A stretch of DNA of 64,000 bases from Intestinimonas aquisgranensis. GTDB taxonomy: Bacteria > Bacillota > Clostridia > Oscillospirales > Oscillospiraceae. Numbering within the stretch: the first letter of the stretch is position 1; every line of letters begins with the position of its first letter. Where the stretch lies: NCBI GenBank assembly GCA_020687605.1, contig JAJEQY010000007.1, positions 21,114 through 85,113 on the forward strand, written 5' to 3'. The notes below the pieces were generated by a model. That model made no database searches and was not told where the DNA came from. It was given only the letters and a program-made list of their open reading frames with translations. Shown in pieces: positions 16,873 to 25,746 of this stretch. Position numbers and translations under genes: made by a program.

Positions 16873-18609
16873 ATGCGTAGAAACAACACCGTAAGCCCTC
16901 TCCTGTGGGCGGCGCTCACCCTGCCTGTCCTCTATCTGGCGGCCCTCCTGGCCTCCGGCTATGAGGAGGGTATGACTGTCTTTGACCTCATGGGCCATTT
17001 CAGCGAACTGATGGAGCGGCCCTTTGCCATCCGCTGGACGCCTTATACCCCCCAATTTATGCTGGGGGCCCTGCTGATCTACGGCTTCTCCGTGGTGCTC
17101 TACTGCTCCACCAGGGAGAACAGGAGGCCCGGTGAGGAACACGGCTCCGCCAAGTGGGGCAGTCCCAAGCTGCTCGACCGCAAGTACCGGGACAAGGCAC
17201 CCTTCCAGAATACCATCCTCACACAAAATGTCCGCATGGGCCTCAATGGAAAGGTACACCGCCGCAACCTCCTGCAAATCGTCATCGGCGGCTCCGGCGC
17301 GGGCAAGACAAGGTTTTTCTGCAAGCCCAATCTCATGCAGGCGAATTGCAGTTTTCTGGTCACGGACCCCAAGGGAGAGACAATGCGGGCCGTGGCCCCG
17401 CTGCTCATCGAAAAGGGCTATGTTATCAAGGTGTTTGACCTCATTGACACCGACCGCTCCGACGCCTTCAACCCATTCCCATACCTGAAGGACGACAAGG
17501 ACGCTATGAAACTGGTGAACAATCTGATTAAGAACACCACACCGAAAAATTCCACCAACAACGACCCGTTTTGGGAGAAATCCGAGATCGCCCTGGACAC
17601 CGCTCTCATCCTGTATCTGCTCCATGAAGCCCCGCCGGAGGAACAAAATCTGGAGATGGTCATGTATATGATCGAGAACGGCGGGGCCAGAGAGGATGAC
17701 GATGATTTTCAATCCCCCCTGGATATGCTCTTTGAGGCGTTAGAGGAGGAAGAACCGGATCATGTGGCCGTGCGGGAGTATAAGATTTTCAAGCAGGCCG
17801 CCGGAAAAACAGCCAAGAGCATTTTATTGAGCGCCGCTGTCCGGCTTTCCGCTTTCATCCTGCCTCAGATCACCCGCATCACTTCGCGGGACGATATGGA
17901 GCTGGGCCTCATGGGGGAGCGCAAGCAGGCCGTGTTCGCCATCATCCCAGACAACGACGGCACCTTTAATTACCTGGTGGGGATGCTCTACACCTGCGCC
18001 TTTCAGGCCCTCTACTACCAGGCCGACAAGGTACACCAGGGGGCCCTGCCCGTCCCGGTCCGCCTGATGATGGACGAGTTCTGCAACGTCTCCCTGCCGG
18101 ATGACTTTGGCAAGCTCCAGGCCACCATGCGCTCCCGCAACATCATGTCCACCATTGTACTCCAAAACATTTCCGCCCTCAAGGCCCTGTTCAAGGATGA
18201 CTGGGAAGGGCTTTTGGGCAACGCCGACACGCTGGTGTATCTGGGCGGAAATGAGCCGTCCACCCACAAGTATATCTCCGAGCTGCTGGGCAAGGAGACC
18301 CTGGACACCCGCAACCGCAGCGTGTCCCGCGGCTCCCACGGCTCCAGTTCCGTCAGCTACCAGCAGACGGGTCGGGAGTTGATGACTCCCGACGAGGTGC
18401 GGACCCTGGACAACGACTACGCCCTGCTGTTCATCCGGGGGGAACGCCCTGTGATGGACAAGAAGTATGACATTCTCAAGCACCCCTATATCAAACTGAC
18501 GGAGGACGGCGGGGCAGCGCCCTACGTTCACCACCCCGGACTGACTTACGCCCAGGCCGACCTGTCCGTGCCTTTTGAGAGTTTGGACTACATCGAAATT
18601 CTGGAATAA
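16873..18609 (+). CDS. VirD4-type coupling protein (type IV secretion ATPase)
   Basis: 578 residues, ATG 16873. Two N-terminal membrane segments (about 8-27 and 55-76) precede the ATPase domain with Walker A GGSGAGKTRFF near residue 140 and Walker B VRLMMDEF near residue 400. The order and length match VirD4/TraG/PcfC coupling proteins, hexameric motors that bring the relaxase-DNA complex to the membrane channel. A related but truncated gene of element C lies at 49814-50674. Encoded immediately before a small pilin-like subunit, as usual. Confidence 0.9.
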   Translation: MRRNNTVSPLLWAALTLPVLYLAALLASGYEEGMTVFDLMGHFSELMERPFAIRWTPYTPQFMLGALLIYGFSVVLYCSTRENRRPGEEHGSAKWGSPKLLDRKYRDKAPFQNTILTQNVRMGLNGKVHRRNLLQIVIGGSGAGKTRFFCKPNLMQANCSFLVTDPKGETMRAVAPLLIEKGYVIKVFDLIDTDRSDAFNPFPYLKDDKDAMKLVNNLIKNTTPKNSTNNDPFWEKSEIALDTALILYLLHEAPPEEQNLEMVMYMIENGGAREDDDDFQSPLDMLFEALEEEEPDHVAVREYKIFKQAAGKTAKSILLSAAVRLSAFILPQITRITSRDDMELGLMGERKQAVFAIIPDNDGTFNYLVGMLYTCAFQALYYQADKVHQGALPVPVRLMMDEFCNVSLPDDFGKLQATMRSRNIMSTIVLQNISALKALFKDDWEGLLGNADTLVYLGGNEPSTHKYISELLGKETLDTRNRSVSRGSHGSSSVSYQQTGRELMTPDEVRTLDNDYALLFIRGERPVMDKKYDILKHPYIKLTEDGGAAPYVHHPGLTYAQADLSVPFESLDYIEILE

Positions 18610-18624
18610 GAAAGGTTGATTTTC

Positions 18625-18975
18625 ATGTTGAACAAGAAACACCCCCAGCCGAATACCCTTTCTCAGTGGCGGACCGGAAGGGGCCGCCGCCTCTATTTCT
18701 CCGCCGTCCTCATGCTGGCCCTGTGCGCCGCCCTGGCCTGCCCGGCCCTGGCCGCCGACACCGATCCCCTTACCATTGTCAACAACCTCAGCGACTTCAT
18801 TTTTTCGTGCATTAAGGCCGTCGGCGTGATCGTGCTGGGCTGGGGCATCGTCCAACTGGGTATGTCCATCCAGTCTCACGACGCCTCCCAGCGCACCCAG
18901 GGCATCCTCTGCGTATTCGGTGGTTTGCTCATCGCTTTTTCCAAGGAGATTTTGTCCGCTATCGGCGTGGTGTGA
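18625..18975 (+). CDS. Small membrane subunit, VirB2/TrbC- or Maff2-like
   Basis: 116 residues from ATG 18625 with AAGAAAGG nine bases upstream; a TTG at 18616 is the alternative. After a basic N-terminus there is a signal-like segment (VLMLALCAALACPALAAD) and two hydrophobic helices (IKAVGVIVLGWGIVQLGMS and a final GGLLIAF segment). Spacing and position after VirD4 fit the small pilin-like or Maff2 proteins of Gram-positive conjugation systems, which probably form part of the channel. Exact family not settled. Confidence 0.65.
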   Translation: MLNKKHPQPNTLSQWRTGRGRRLYFSAVLMLALCAALACPALAADTDPLTIVNNLSDFIFSCIKAVGVIVLGWGIVQLGMSIQSHDASQRTQGILCVFGGLLIAFSKEILSAIGVV

Positions 18976-18981
18976 CCTGCC

Positions 18982-19209
18982 ATGCGGAAGTACAACAAAA
19001 TTCTCTCCTGTACCAGGACACCCTTTGGAGCATGGAAGATGACCGTACAGACACCAAACGAGCAAATCCATGTGCGGTCCTACGTCGGCTGTTCCCGGCG
19101 TGAGGCGGTCCATAAGGTACGGGCGACTGACTTTGACAAGGAGGCGGGGCTGATTTTCAATCAGCCGCCCCCTCCAAGAAAGAAACGAGGTGGGGGCTGT
19201 GAGCGATAA
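18982..19209 (+). CDS. Small hypothetical protein
   Basis: 75 residues, start ATG 18982 right after the previous stop, no strong ribosome site. Basic, Cys-containing, with a Pro/Lys/Arg-rich tail (PPPPRKKRGGG). It overlaps the next gene slightly. Possibly a real accessory gene because it fills the gap exactly, but it could be a shadow frame. Confidence 0.45.
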   Translation: MRKYNKILSCTRTPFGAWKMTVQTPNEQIHVRSYVGCSRREAVHKVRATDFDKEAGLIFNQPPPPRKKRGGGCER

Positions 19210-20038
19210 CTGGGTGGTGCAGGCTCTGCAATCCGCCTTTGAGATTTGGAACGACAAGTTGACCGAGATATGGTCCCTGATTACCACCACGCCCCAGGAG
19301 TTCCGGGGCGGCGATATATGGAACGCCATTGTCGGCATCAATGAGGGGCTGAAGGCCGTGGGCTACGGCCTTCTGGTGCTGTTTTTCGCCATGGGAATCT
19401 TCCAGTCCGCAGCCAGTTTCCGGGACTTGCAAAGGCCGGAATACGCCCTGCGCCATTTCATCCGCTTTATTGCCGCCAAGGTGGCGGTGAGCTCCGCCAT
19501 GGAGATCATGACCGTGGTTTTTTCCATCTGCGGCGGCATTGTCCAGTCTGTGATGAGCGGAATGGGCGGCATGGTTGCCGCCGGTGTGACGGTGCCCCAG
19601 GAGATGGTGGACGCCATTGAAAACGTCGGCTTTTTAGCCAGCATCCCCCTCTGGCTGGTAGCCATGCTGGGCAACCTGTTTATCACGGTGATGTCCTTCA
19701 TCCTCATTATGACGGTCTATGGCCGCTTTTTCCGCCTCTACATTTTTACTGCCCTGGCCCCGATCCCTCTGGCGACCTTCGCCGGAGAAGGGACCAGTTT
19801 CGCGGGGAAGCAGTTCATCAAGTCCTATATCGGCGTGTGCATGGAGGGGGCCGTGATCGTCCTGGCCTGCCTCATTTTTTCCGCCTTCATGTCCAGCGGT
19901 TCCCCGGTTCTGGACACCAACTTGACCCCCGTGGTCATGGCCTGGCAGTACATCGCGGAGACTATTTTCAATATGCTGGTGTTGGTTGGCCTGGTAAAGG
20001 GTGCCGAGCGTATTGTGCGAGAATTGTTCGGCCTATAA
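19199..20038 (+). CDS. VirB6/TrbL-like channel protein
   Basis: 279 residues if started at GTG 19199 (site GAGGTGGGGG); a GTG at 19190 would add three. At least six hydrophobic segments are seen, including LLVLFFAMGIFQSAA, SAMEIMTVVFSICGG, LWLVAMLGNLFITVMSFIL and CMEGAVIVLACLIFSAFM. This topology, plus a conserved Arg/Phe loop (YGRFFRLYIFTALAP) before the fourth segments, matches VirB6/TrbL polytopic proteins that build the inner part of the DNA channel. Ends exactly at palindrome copy 8. Confidence 0.75.
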   Translation: MSDNWVVQALQSAFEIWNDKLTEIWSLITTTPQEFRGGDIWNAIVGINEGLKAVGYGLLVLFFAMGIFQSAASFRDLQRPEYALRHFIRFIAAKVAVSSAMEIMTVVFSICGGIVQSVMSGMGGMVAAGVTVPQEMVDAIENVGFLASIPLWLVAMLGNLFITVMSFILIMTVYGRFFRLYIFTALAPIPLATFAGEGTSFAGKQFIKSYIGVCMEGAVIVLACLIFSAFMSSGSPVLDTNLTPVVMAWQYIAETIFNMLVLVGLVKGAERIVRELFGL

Positions 20039-20065
20039 AAAGTCCCCTCAATTTGAGGGGACTTT
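20037..20065. terminator. Palindrome copy 8 between convergent genes
   Basis: Full AAAGTCCCC-type copy between a plus-strand gene ending at 20038 and a minus-strand gene ending at 20113. A symmetric stem with A and T runs on both sides can end both transcripts. Confidence 0.8.
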
Positions 20066-20112
20066 CGGCAAAGCAACAGGGGGACGAGCTTGCAGCCCAT
20101 CCCCCTGTTGCT

Positions 20113-20484
20113 TTACTGCCTGATTTTGATTTGCGGAGTGCCTTCCTTGACCTCAAAACTAATCTGGTCATTCCGATACCCCATGGCCTCCGCCGCCCGG
20201 CTCTGCTCCACGATCTCCCGCATGATCCGCTGCTCCTCCATGTGCGCGGTCAGCCTGGGGCCGACCCAGCGGAAGATCGTCACCAGCACCAGACCGGCCA
20301 GGATGGCCCAGTACAGCGCCTTCTGCTCTGCCACCCATTCAGGGAAGATCAGGTTCGCGCAGGCGGCGTAGAGCAGTACAGGAGCCAGTTTCAGCTTTAC
20401 TAGGATGCGGAATACCAGCAGGATCAGGAACACGGCCAGGACGAAAAAGAACATTTGCTGTGCCAGCGTCAGATTCCGAAACAT
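20113..20484 (-). CDS. Small membrane protein, opposite strand in transfer region
   Basis: 123 residues on the minus strand; ATG behind a perfect GAGGAGG (on that strand). Three hydrophobic segments (about 10-28, 33-45, 58-72: AQQMFFFVLAVFLILLVF, APVLLYAACANLIF, LYWAILAGLVLVTIF), then a charged tail (MEEQRIMREIVEQSRAAEA). It is the only clear minus-strand gene inside the transfer operon and is divergent from prgI. I do not recognise the family. It could regulate or brake the channel, a guess based only on its place. Confidence 0.7.
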   Translation of the reverse strand: MFRNLTLAQQMFFFVLAVFLILLVFRILVKLKLAPVLLYAACANLIFPEWVAEQKALYWAILAGLVLVTIFRWVGPRLTAHMEEQRIMREIVEQSRAAEAMGYRNDQISFEVKEGTPQIKIRQ

Positions 20485-20588
20485 AAAAATCCTCCTCTAT
20501 TTGTTTTGAAATGTATGGTTTTTCCTACAAATATTATCTCATATTTCAAAAAACGTGTCAAAAAATCCATTTTCGAGGTGATAGCAAT

Positions 20589-20945
20589 ATGGAGATCAAA
20601 ATTCCAAAGGAAGTCCACCAGCACCGGGAGACGATCTTTTTCGGCCTGTCCACGCGGCAATTTCTCTGTTCCGCCCTGGCCGTAGGCGCGGCGGTTGGGG
20701 TTTACCTCATGTTCAAAGGCGTTGTGGGCCAGGAGGCCGCCAGTTGGCTGTGCATCCTGGCAGCCGCCCCCATCGCTGTGACCGGCTTTTTCCGCTACAA
20801 CGGCCTGACCTTTGAGCGGTTTGTCTGGGCGTTTCTCAAGTCCCAGGTCCTGTGCGCCGGGCCCCGTGTGTACCGGGCGGAGAATATCTACCTCCAGGCC
20901 ATGCCGGAGCAGAGAAAGATATGGGGAGCAGGAAAGAAACCCTGA
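20589..20945 (+). CDS. prgI: PrgI family conjugation protein
   Basis: 118 residues, ATG 20589 behind GAGGTGA. The N-terminus (EIKIPKEVHQHRETIFFGLS) followed by TRQFLC and two membrane helices (FLCSALAVGAAVGVYLMF and AASWLCILAAAPIAVTGFF) is typical of PrgI family (PF12666), VirB3-like inner-membrane partners of the VirB4 ATPase. The gene lies just upstream of virB4 as expected. The 100-bp gap to the divergent gene must hold promoters, but I see no clear consensus pair. Confidence 0.85.
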   Translation: MEIKIPKEVHQHRETIFFGLSTRQFLCSALAVGAAVGVYLMFKGVVGQEAASWLCILAAAPIAVTGFFRYNGLTFERFVWAFLKSQVLCAGPRVYRAENIYLQAMPEQRKIWGAGKKP

Positions 20946-20961
20946 GCGCCGGGAACGGCTG

Positions 20962-20988
20962 AAAGTCCCCTCAATTTGAGGGGACTTT
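20962..20988. terminator. Palindrome copy 9
   Basis: Full copy between prgI and the virB4 leader, with extra pairing of flanking GCCG/CGGC-like bases. Confidence 0.7.
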
Positions 20989-21124
20989 TGGCGGCTCCCC
21001 CCATCGTGTTCCAATTCAGTCCGCAGCAGCGGCGATTGATTTCAGCGGAAAGGGGTGTGATGCGCGGCAGATTTGGGTGCCGGACCGTCATGGCCTCTTT
21101 CCGTCCATTTTGAAGGAGGTCCCT

Positions 21125-21199
21125 ATGAAAAAGCAATTTCTCTCCCTTTTCCCGGCCTATGCGGCCCCAGTCAGAAAGGGGGCGCGCCGCCATGCGTAA
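21125..21199 (+). CDS. 24-residue leader ORF overlapping virB4 start
   Basis: ATG 21125 has a strong AAGGAGG site and opens a 24-codon frame (MKKQFLSLFPAYAAPVRKG and five more residues) whose TAA at 21197 lies eight bases inside the virB4 coding region. virB4 itself has only GGGGGCGCG-like sequence upstream. This layout suggests translational coupling, with the leader loading ribosomes for virB4. Confidence 0.5.
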   Translation: MKKQFLSLFPAYAAPVRKGARRHA

Positions 21200-23510
21200 A
21201 ACTCTTGCCGCGGCCAACCGGGGCGAGCGTGTCCCGTTTAAGATCCCCCGCAGCGTACAGCAGTCCATCCCCATCCAGCGGGTTTGGCAGGATGGGATCT
21301 GGCAGGTCAACGGCAGATTCAGCCAGACCTGGCGCTTTGCGGACATCAACTACTCCCTGGCCTCCTACGAGGACCAGCGGGATATGTTCACATCCTACTG
21401 CGGCGTCCTCAACAGCCTGCCCACCGACGCCGTGACCAAGATCACCATTCACAACCGCCGCCTCAACAGCTCCGACTTTCAGCACAGCGTCCTCATGCGC
21501 GAGTGCGGGGATGACCTGGACCTGTACCGCCGGGAATACAACCGGGTGCTCACGGAAAAGGCGGCGGCCAGCAACAACCTCATCCAGGACAAGTACATCA
21601 CCGTCTCCGTGGCCCGTAAGAACGCGGAGGAGGCCAGGGCATTTTTCCACCGGGTAGACGCCGACCTCTCGAAAAACCTGGGGCGTCTGGACAGCGGCGC
21701 GAAAGCCTTGGACACCTATGAGCGCCTACGCATCCTCCACGACTTCTTCCGGCCCGGCGAGGAACAGTTTTACAAGTTTGACCTGAACGCCTCCATGCGC
21801 CTGGGGCACAGCTTCAAAGACTACATCGCCCCTGACGGCATGAAGTTTCTCTCCGACCACTTTGAACTGGGCGGCAAAGTGGGGCGGGTGCTGTTCATGC
21901 GGAAGTATTCCAGTTACATCAAGGACGACATGATTACCAGTATGGCCGACTTCCCCCGGACGCTGGTGCTGTCCATCGACCTGCTCCCGGTCCCCACCGA
22001 CGAAGCGGTGCGGGATGTGCAGTCTCAGATCATGGGTATTGAGAGCGATATTACCAGGTGGCAGCAGAGGCAGAACGCCCGGAACAACTTTACCGCCGTG
22101 GTCCCCTATGAGTTGGAACAGCAGAGGGCGGAGACCAAGGAATTTCTGGACGATCTGAGCACCAGGGATCAGCGCATGGTCTATGCCAATGTGACCCTGC
22201 TGCACATGGCCGACACACTGGAACAGCTCGACGCCGACACGGAGACCCTGCTCTCCAAGTCCCTGTGTGACTTCTCCATTCTCAGATACCAGCAGGAGGA
22301 CGGCTTTAACACCGCCCTGCCCTATGGCCTGCGCTCCATCGACGTGACCCGCACGCTGACCACCGAGGCCGCGGCCTCCCTGATGCCCTTCCGCGTCCAG
22401 GAGATTCAGGACATGGGGGGCATTTACTGCGGCGTCAACGCCGTCAGCAAAAATCTTCTGATCTGCAACCGCAAGAATCTCCTCAATCCCCACGGCTTCA
22501 TCCTGGGCGTCTCCGGCTCCGGCAAGTCCTTCACCATGAAGGAGTTTATCACCTTTATCGCCCTGTCTACCAATGATGATATTATCATCATCGACGCCGA
22601 GCGCGAGTATGGGGACCTGGTGCGGGCCCTCCGGGGGATCGTCCTGGAGATCTCCCCAAACAGCCGCCACCACATCAATCCTCTGGAAATCGCCAGAGGC
22701 TACGGCATGGGGGAAAACCCGGTGGCCCTCAAGTCCGAACTGCTGATGAGCATTTGCGAACAGCAGATGGGAGAGGGCCAGTTGGGGGCTTTCCATAAAT
22801 CCATCATTGACCGCTGCACCGCCAGCGTGTACCACGACTTCATCAAGAGCGGCGGCAAGGCCCGCCAGCCCATCCTCTCCGACTGGAGGAACGAGATCAA
22901 GCGCCAGCCGGAACGGGAGGCCCAGGAGCTGGCCCTGGCCTCCGAGCTGTTCGTGGAGGGCTCCTTAAATATGTTTGCCCATGAGACCAACGTGGACATA
23001 GACAGCCGGATCATTGTTTTTGACCTCTACGAGATGGGGGACCAGTTGAAGCCCACCGCCCTCAACGTCACCATGGAGACCATTCAAAACCGGGTAGCCA
23101 CCAACCGCCTGGCCGGGAAATACACCTGGGTATTCGTGGATGAGGTGTACTTGTTTTTCAAGTATTACTACTCCGCCCAATTCCTCTACAAGGCATGGAA
23201 GCGGTTTCGCAAGTACGGCGCGGCCCTGACCGCCGCCACGCAGAATGTGGAGGAGTGCCTGCGCTCCGAGACGGCCCGGCTCATGTTCGCCAACAGTGAG
23301 TTTCTGGTGCTTCTCAACCAGGCCGCCACAGACCGGGCGGAGCTGGCGAAACTGCTCAATATCTCGGAAAACCAGATGGGCTATGTCACCAACGCGGAGG
23401 CCGGTCACGGCCTGCTCCGTGTCGGCGGCGCTATTGTCCCGTTTGCCAACGAGTTTCCCCGGACCGGGGCCCTGTATCAACTGTGGAACACCACTCCCAC
23501 AGACAAGTGA
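21192..23510 (+). CDS. VirB4-type conjugation ATPase
   Basis: 772 residues from ATG 21192. The C-terminal ATPase domain has Walker A GVSGSGKSFTMKEF near residue 440, Walker B WVFVDEVYLFF near 647 and an AATQN segment soon after. VirB4/TraE-type ATPases energise the type IV channel and are the most conserved part of such systems. The N-terminal 400 residues are the usual membrane-associated domain without clear transmembrane helices. An upstream GTG at 21159 is possible but poorly placed. Neighbouring prgI fits the VirB3-VirB4 pairing. Confidence 0.92.
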   Translation: MRKTLAAANRGERVPFKIPRSVQQSIPIQRVWQDGIWQVNGRFSQTWRFADINYSLASYEDQRDMFTSYCGVLNSLPTDAVTKITIHNRRLNSSDFQHSVLMRECGDDLDLYRREYNRVLTEKAAASNNLIQDKYITVSVARKNAEEARAFFHRVDADLSKNLGRLDSGAKALDTYERLRILHDFFRPGEEQFYKFDLNASMRLGHSFKDYIAPDGMKFLSDHFELGGKVGRVLFMRKYSSYIKDDMITSMADFPRTLVLSIDLLPVPTDEAVRDVQSQIMGIESDITRWQQRQNARNNFTAVVPYELEQQRAETKEFLDDLSTRDQRMVYANVTLLHMADTLEQLDADTETLLSKSLCDFSILRYQQEDGFNTALPYGLRSIDVTRTLTTEAAASLMPFRVQEIQDMGGIYCGVNAVSKNLLICNRKNLLNPHGFILGVSGSGKSFTMKEFITFIALSTNDDIIIIDAEREYGDLVRALRGIVLEISPNSRHHINPLEIARGYGMGENPVALKSELLMSICEQQMGEGQLGAFHKSIIDRCTASVYHDFIKSGGKARQPILSDWRNEIKRQPEREAQELALASELFVEGSLNMFAHETNVDIDSRIIVFDLYEMGDQLKPTALNVTMETIQNRVATNRLAGKYTWVFVDEVYLFFKYYYSAQFLYKAWKRFRKYGAALTAATQNVEECLRSETARLMFANSEFLVLLNQAATDRAELAKLLNISENQMGYVTNAEAGHGLLRVGGAIVPFANEFPRTGALYQLWNTTPTDK

Positions 23511-23519
23511 AGCCATGTC

Positions 23520-23552
23520 AAAACTCCCCTCAAATTGAGGGGAGTTCTTTTT
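23520..23552 (+). terminator. Palindrome copy 10
   Basis: ACTCCCC-type copy (AAACTCCCCTCAA/TTGAGGGGAGTT) followed by CTTTTTT, after virB4. Confidence 0.8.
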
Positions 23553-23576
23553 TAATGTATCGAGTAAGGAGGAACC

Positions 23577-25580
23577 ATGCCGGAGATCAAGGAAAAGCCC
23601 AAGGCGGGCAAGCCGAAGGGCAGACGAAAAAGCGCCGGTCCGCCCAGACAGGCCGGACGGCTGATGAAAGAGAAGCTGGTCCGGGAAGTGGACCAGCGGA
23701 AAGAGCGGGAGGCCGAAAACGGCTCCTATGCTGTGGACCAGGTGGAACAGGCCGGAGTTCAGGGCGCGGATGAATTTATACAGGCCCTCCGGCCAAACCA
23801 CAAGAGGAAATCCGGTGCCGGGAATACGCAGAGCGCAAAGGAAAATAGAGACGGCCGGCCGGAACGGGAGGTCCCGCCCCAGGGACAGCCGACAAGCGCC
23901 CCCAAGGAGCGGAGGCCGGTGGAAGGTCAGAGGCCCCAGCGGCAAGGGACAGTCCCCAGGGAGCGGAGCCCAGGCGGACAGCAGGCGGTCCCCATCCGGG
24001 AGCGCCCCCGGATGGCGGCAAAAGAGCGCGGGCGGGGCAAGGCCCTCCAGGGACAGGCGCGCCCGGATGCCTTGCCGACGGAAGCACCTTCCGCAAAGGC
24101 GGGGCGGGAGCCAGCCCGCGGGCCCAGGTCCGCCGCATATCGCGGTGAGGGCCGCCCCGGCGAGGGGCGGCGGTCCGGTCCGGGTGTCTGGAGGCCAGGG
24201 GAGGATGTTCGCCGCCCTGTCATGGGCGGGGCAACCCCCAAGACCGGAGCCCCAGGTACGAAGGGACGCGCCGCGCCCTTGCCGGGAGGCAAGGCGCCTC
24301 TGGGGCCCAAGGTCCGGGGAGCCGAGAAGCCTGCCCGGCGATTTGTCCAAGCGTTCCAAAAACCTGCCCAGGCCGCCCGGCAGTCCGCCCAGCGCCGCCT
24401 GGCCCAGCAGGCGGCCCGCACCGCAAAGGGAGCCGCCGAGCTGGGCCGGAGGCTGACGGCAGCGGTGGTCCGGGCCGTGGCCGCTATGATGGGGAGTTTG
24501 ATCGGGCTGGCAGGCGGCGCTGTTGTTTTGATCGTTCTCGTTGTCGTGGTGCTGATTGCCGCCATCGCCAGTTCCCCCTTTGGGATATTCTTTACCAGCG
24601 AGCCCAGCGCCCCGGAGACCGTCTCTGTCTCACAGGCGGTTGCCGCGGTCAATGTGGAATACAACGCCAAGCTGGAGGCGTTGCAGGCGGGGGGGTACGA
24701 CGATATTGTGATCCACGGTCAGGGGCCGGACTGGGCCGAGGTCCTGGCTGTGTTCGCCGTCCATACGGCTGGGAAGGACACAGGCGTGGATGTGGCCACG
24801 CTGGACCAGGACCGGGTGGACCTTTTGAAAGCTGTATTTTGGGACATGACGGAGATCACATCTAAAGTAGAGACCATAGACCATCCGGGCGGCGAGGACA
24901 GTGAGGGGTGGACAGAATCCATCCTGCATATCACCATTACCCCTAAGACCGCCGATGAAATGCGGGCCGTCTACGCTTTCACGGATGAACAGAACAGCGC
25001 CTTGACGGAACTTCTGTCCGACCAGGCGGCCCTGGCCTCCCTGGCCGGGAGCCTCACCATCACCAGCGCCGATCTGTTGGAGGTGATCCGCGCCTTGCCC
25101 GCTGACCTGGACCAGGCCCGGAAGGAGGCGGTGGAGACCGCGCTTTCCCTGGTTGGGAAGGTGGGATATTTTTGGGGCGGAAAATCCCTGGTCATTGGCT
25201 GGGACAGCCGGTGGGGGACGCTCCGGGAAGTGACCGCCGCGGGCAGTTCCACCACCGGCACCTACCGCCCCTACGGCTTGGATTGCTCCGGCATGATGGA
25301 TTGGATTTTCTACAACATCACGGGCGGCGAATACATCCTGGGCCGTGGCGGCGGTGCCACCGCCCAGCGCTCCTACTGCACGCCTGTTTCCCAGGCGGAC
25401 GCGCAGCCCGGAGACCTGGCCTTCTACCCGGACGATTCCCATGTGGGGATCGTGGTGGGCCGGAGGGAGGACGGGAAACTGCTGATCTGCCATTGTTCCA
25501 GCGGACAAAACAATGTGGTGGTGACGGAGTTTGCCGCCAGCGGCTTTACCACCCTGGGGCGGCCGGATATTTTCCAGTAA
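23577..25580 (+). CDS. Conjugation cell-wall hydrolase, NlpC/P60
   Basis: 667 residues; ATG 23577 behind AAGGAGG. The first 290 residues are basic, Pro/Arg/Gly-rich and disordered. One membrane helix (about 305-335, GAVVLIVLVVVVLIAAIASS) anchors an extracytoplasmic part. Residues 520-667 form an NlpC/P60 domain: catalytic Cys in GLDCSGMMDW, His in DDSHVGIVVG, third polar residue at ICHCSSG. These enzymes cut peptidoglycan stem peptides to open the wall for the transfer channel. It is the last gene of the transfer operon. Confidence 0.88.
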   Translation: MPEIKEKPKAGKPKGRRKSAGPPRQAGRLMKEKLVREVDQRKEREAENGSYAVDQVEQAGVQGADEFIQALRPNHKRKSGAGNTQSAKENRDGRPEREVPPQGQPTSAPKERRPVEGQRPQRQGTVPRERSPGGQQAVPIRERPRMAAKERGRGKALQGQARPDALPTEAPSAKAGREPARGPRSAAYRGEGRPGEGRRSGPGVWRPGEDVRRPVMGGATPKTGAPGTKGRAAPLPGGKAPLGPKVRGAEKPARRFVQAFQKPAQAARQSAQRRLAQQAARTAKGAAELGRRLTAAVVRAVAAMMGSLIGLAGGAVVLIVLVVVVLIAAIASSPFGIFFTSEPSAPETVSVSQAVAAVNVEYNAKLEALQAGGYDDIVIHGQGPDWAEVLAVFAVHTAGKDTGVDVATLDQDRVDLLKAVFWDMTEITSKVETIDHPGGEDSEGWTESILHITITPKTADEMRAVYAFTDEQNSALTELLSDQAALASLAGSLTITSADLLEVIRALPADLDQARKEAVETALSLVGKVGYFWGGKSLVIGWDSRWGTLREVTAAGSSTTGTYRPYGLDCSGMMDWIFYNITGGEYILGRGGGATAQRSYCTPVSQADAQPGDLAFYPDDSHVGIVVGRREDGKLLICHCSSGQNNVVVTEFAASGFTTLGRPDIFQ

Positions 25581-25587
25581 ACAGCCG

Positions 25588-25614
25588 AAACTCCCCTCAA
25601 TTTGAGGGGAGTTT
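25588..25614. terminator. Palindrome copy 11
   Basis: Perfect ACTCCCC-type copy ending the transfer operon; the DNA turns AT-rich within 100 bp. Confidence 0.8.
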
Positions 25615-25746
25615 CGAGCTTTACATTTTCACGCGCGGCGATCTGGCTTTCACTGAATTGATTTCTTTGGGGAATTATGATACCTGCACGCCGATACACA
25701 TAACGCACAAAACTGTTGCTAACAAGACAGGCAACAATTTCTATGT

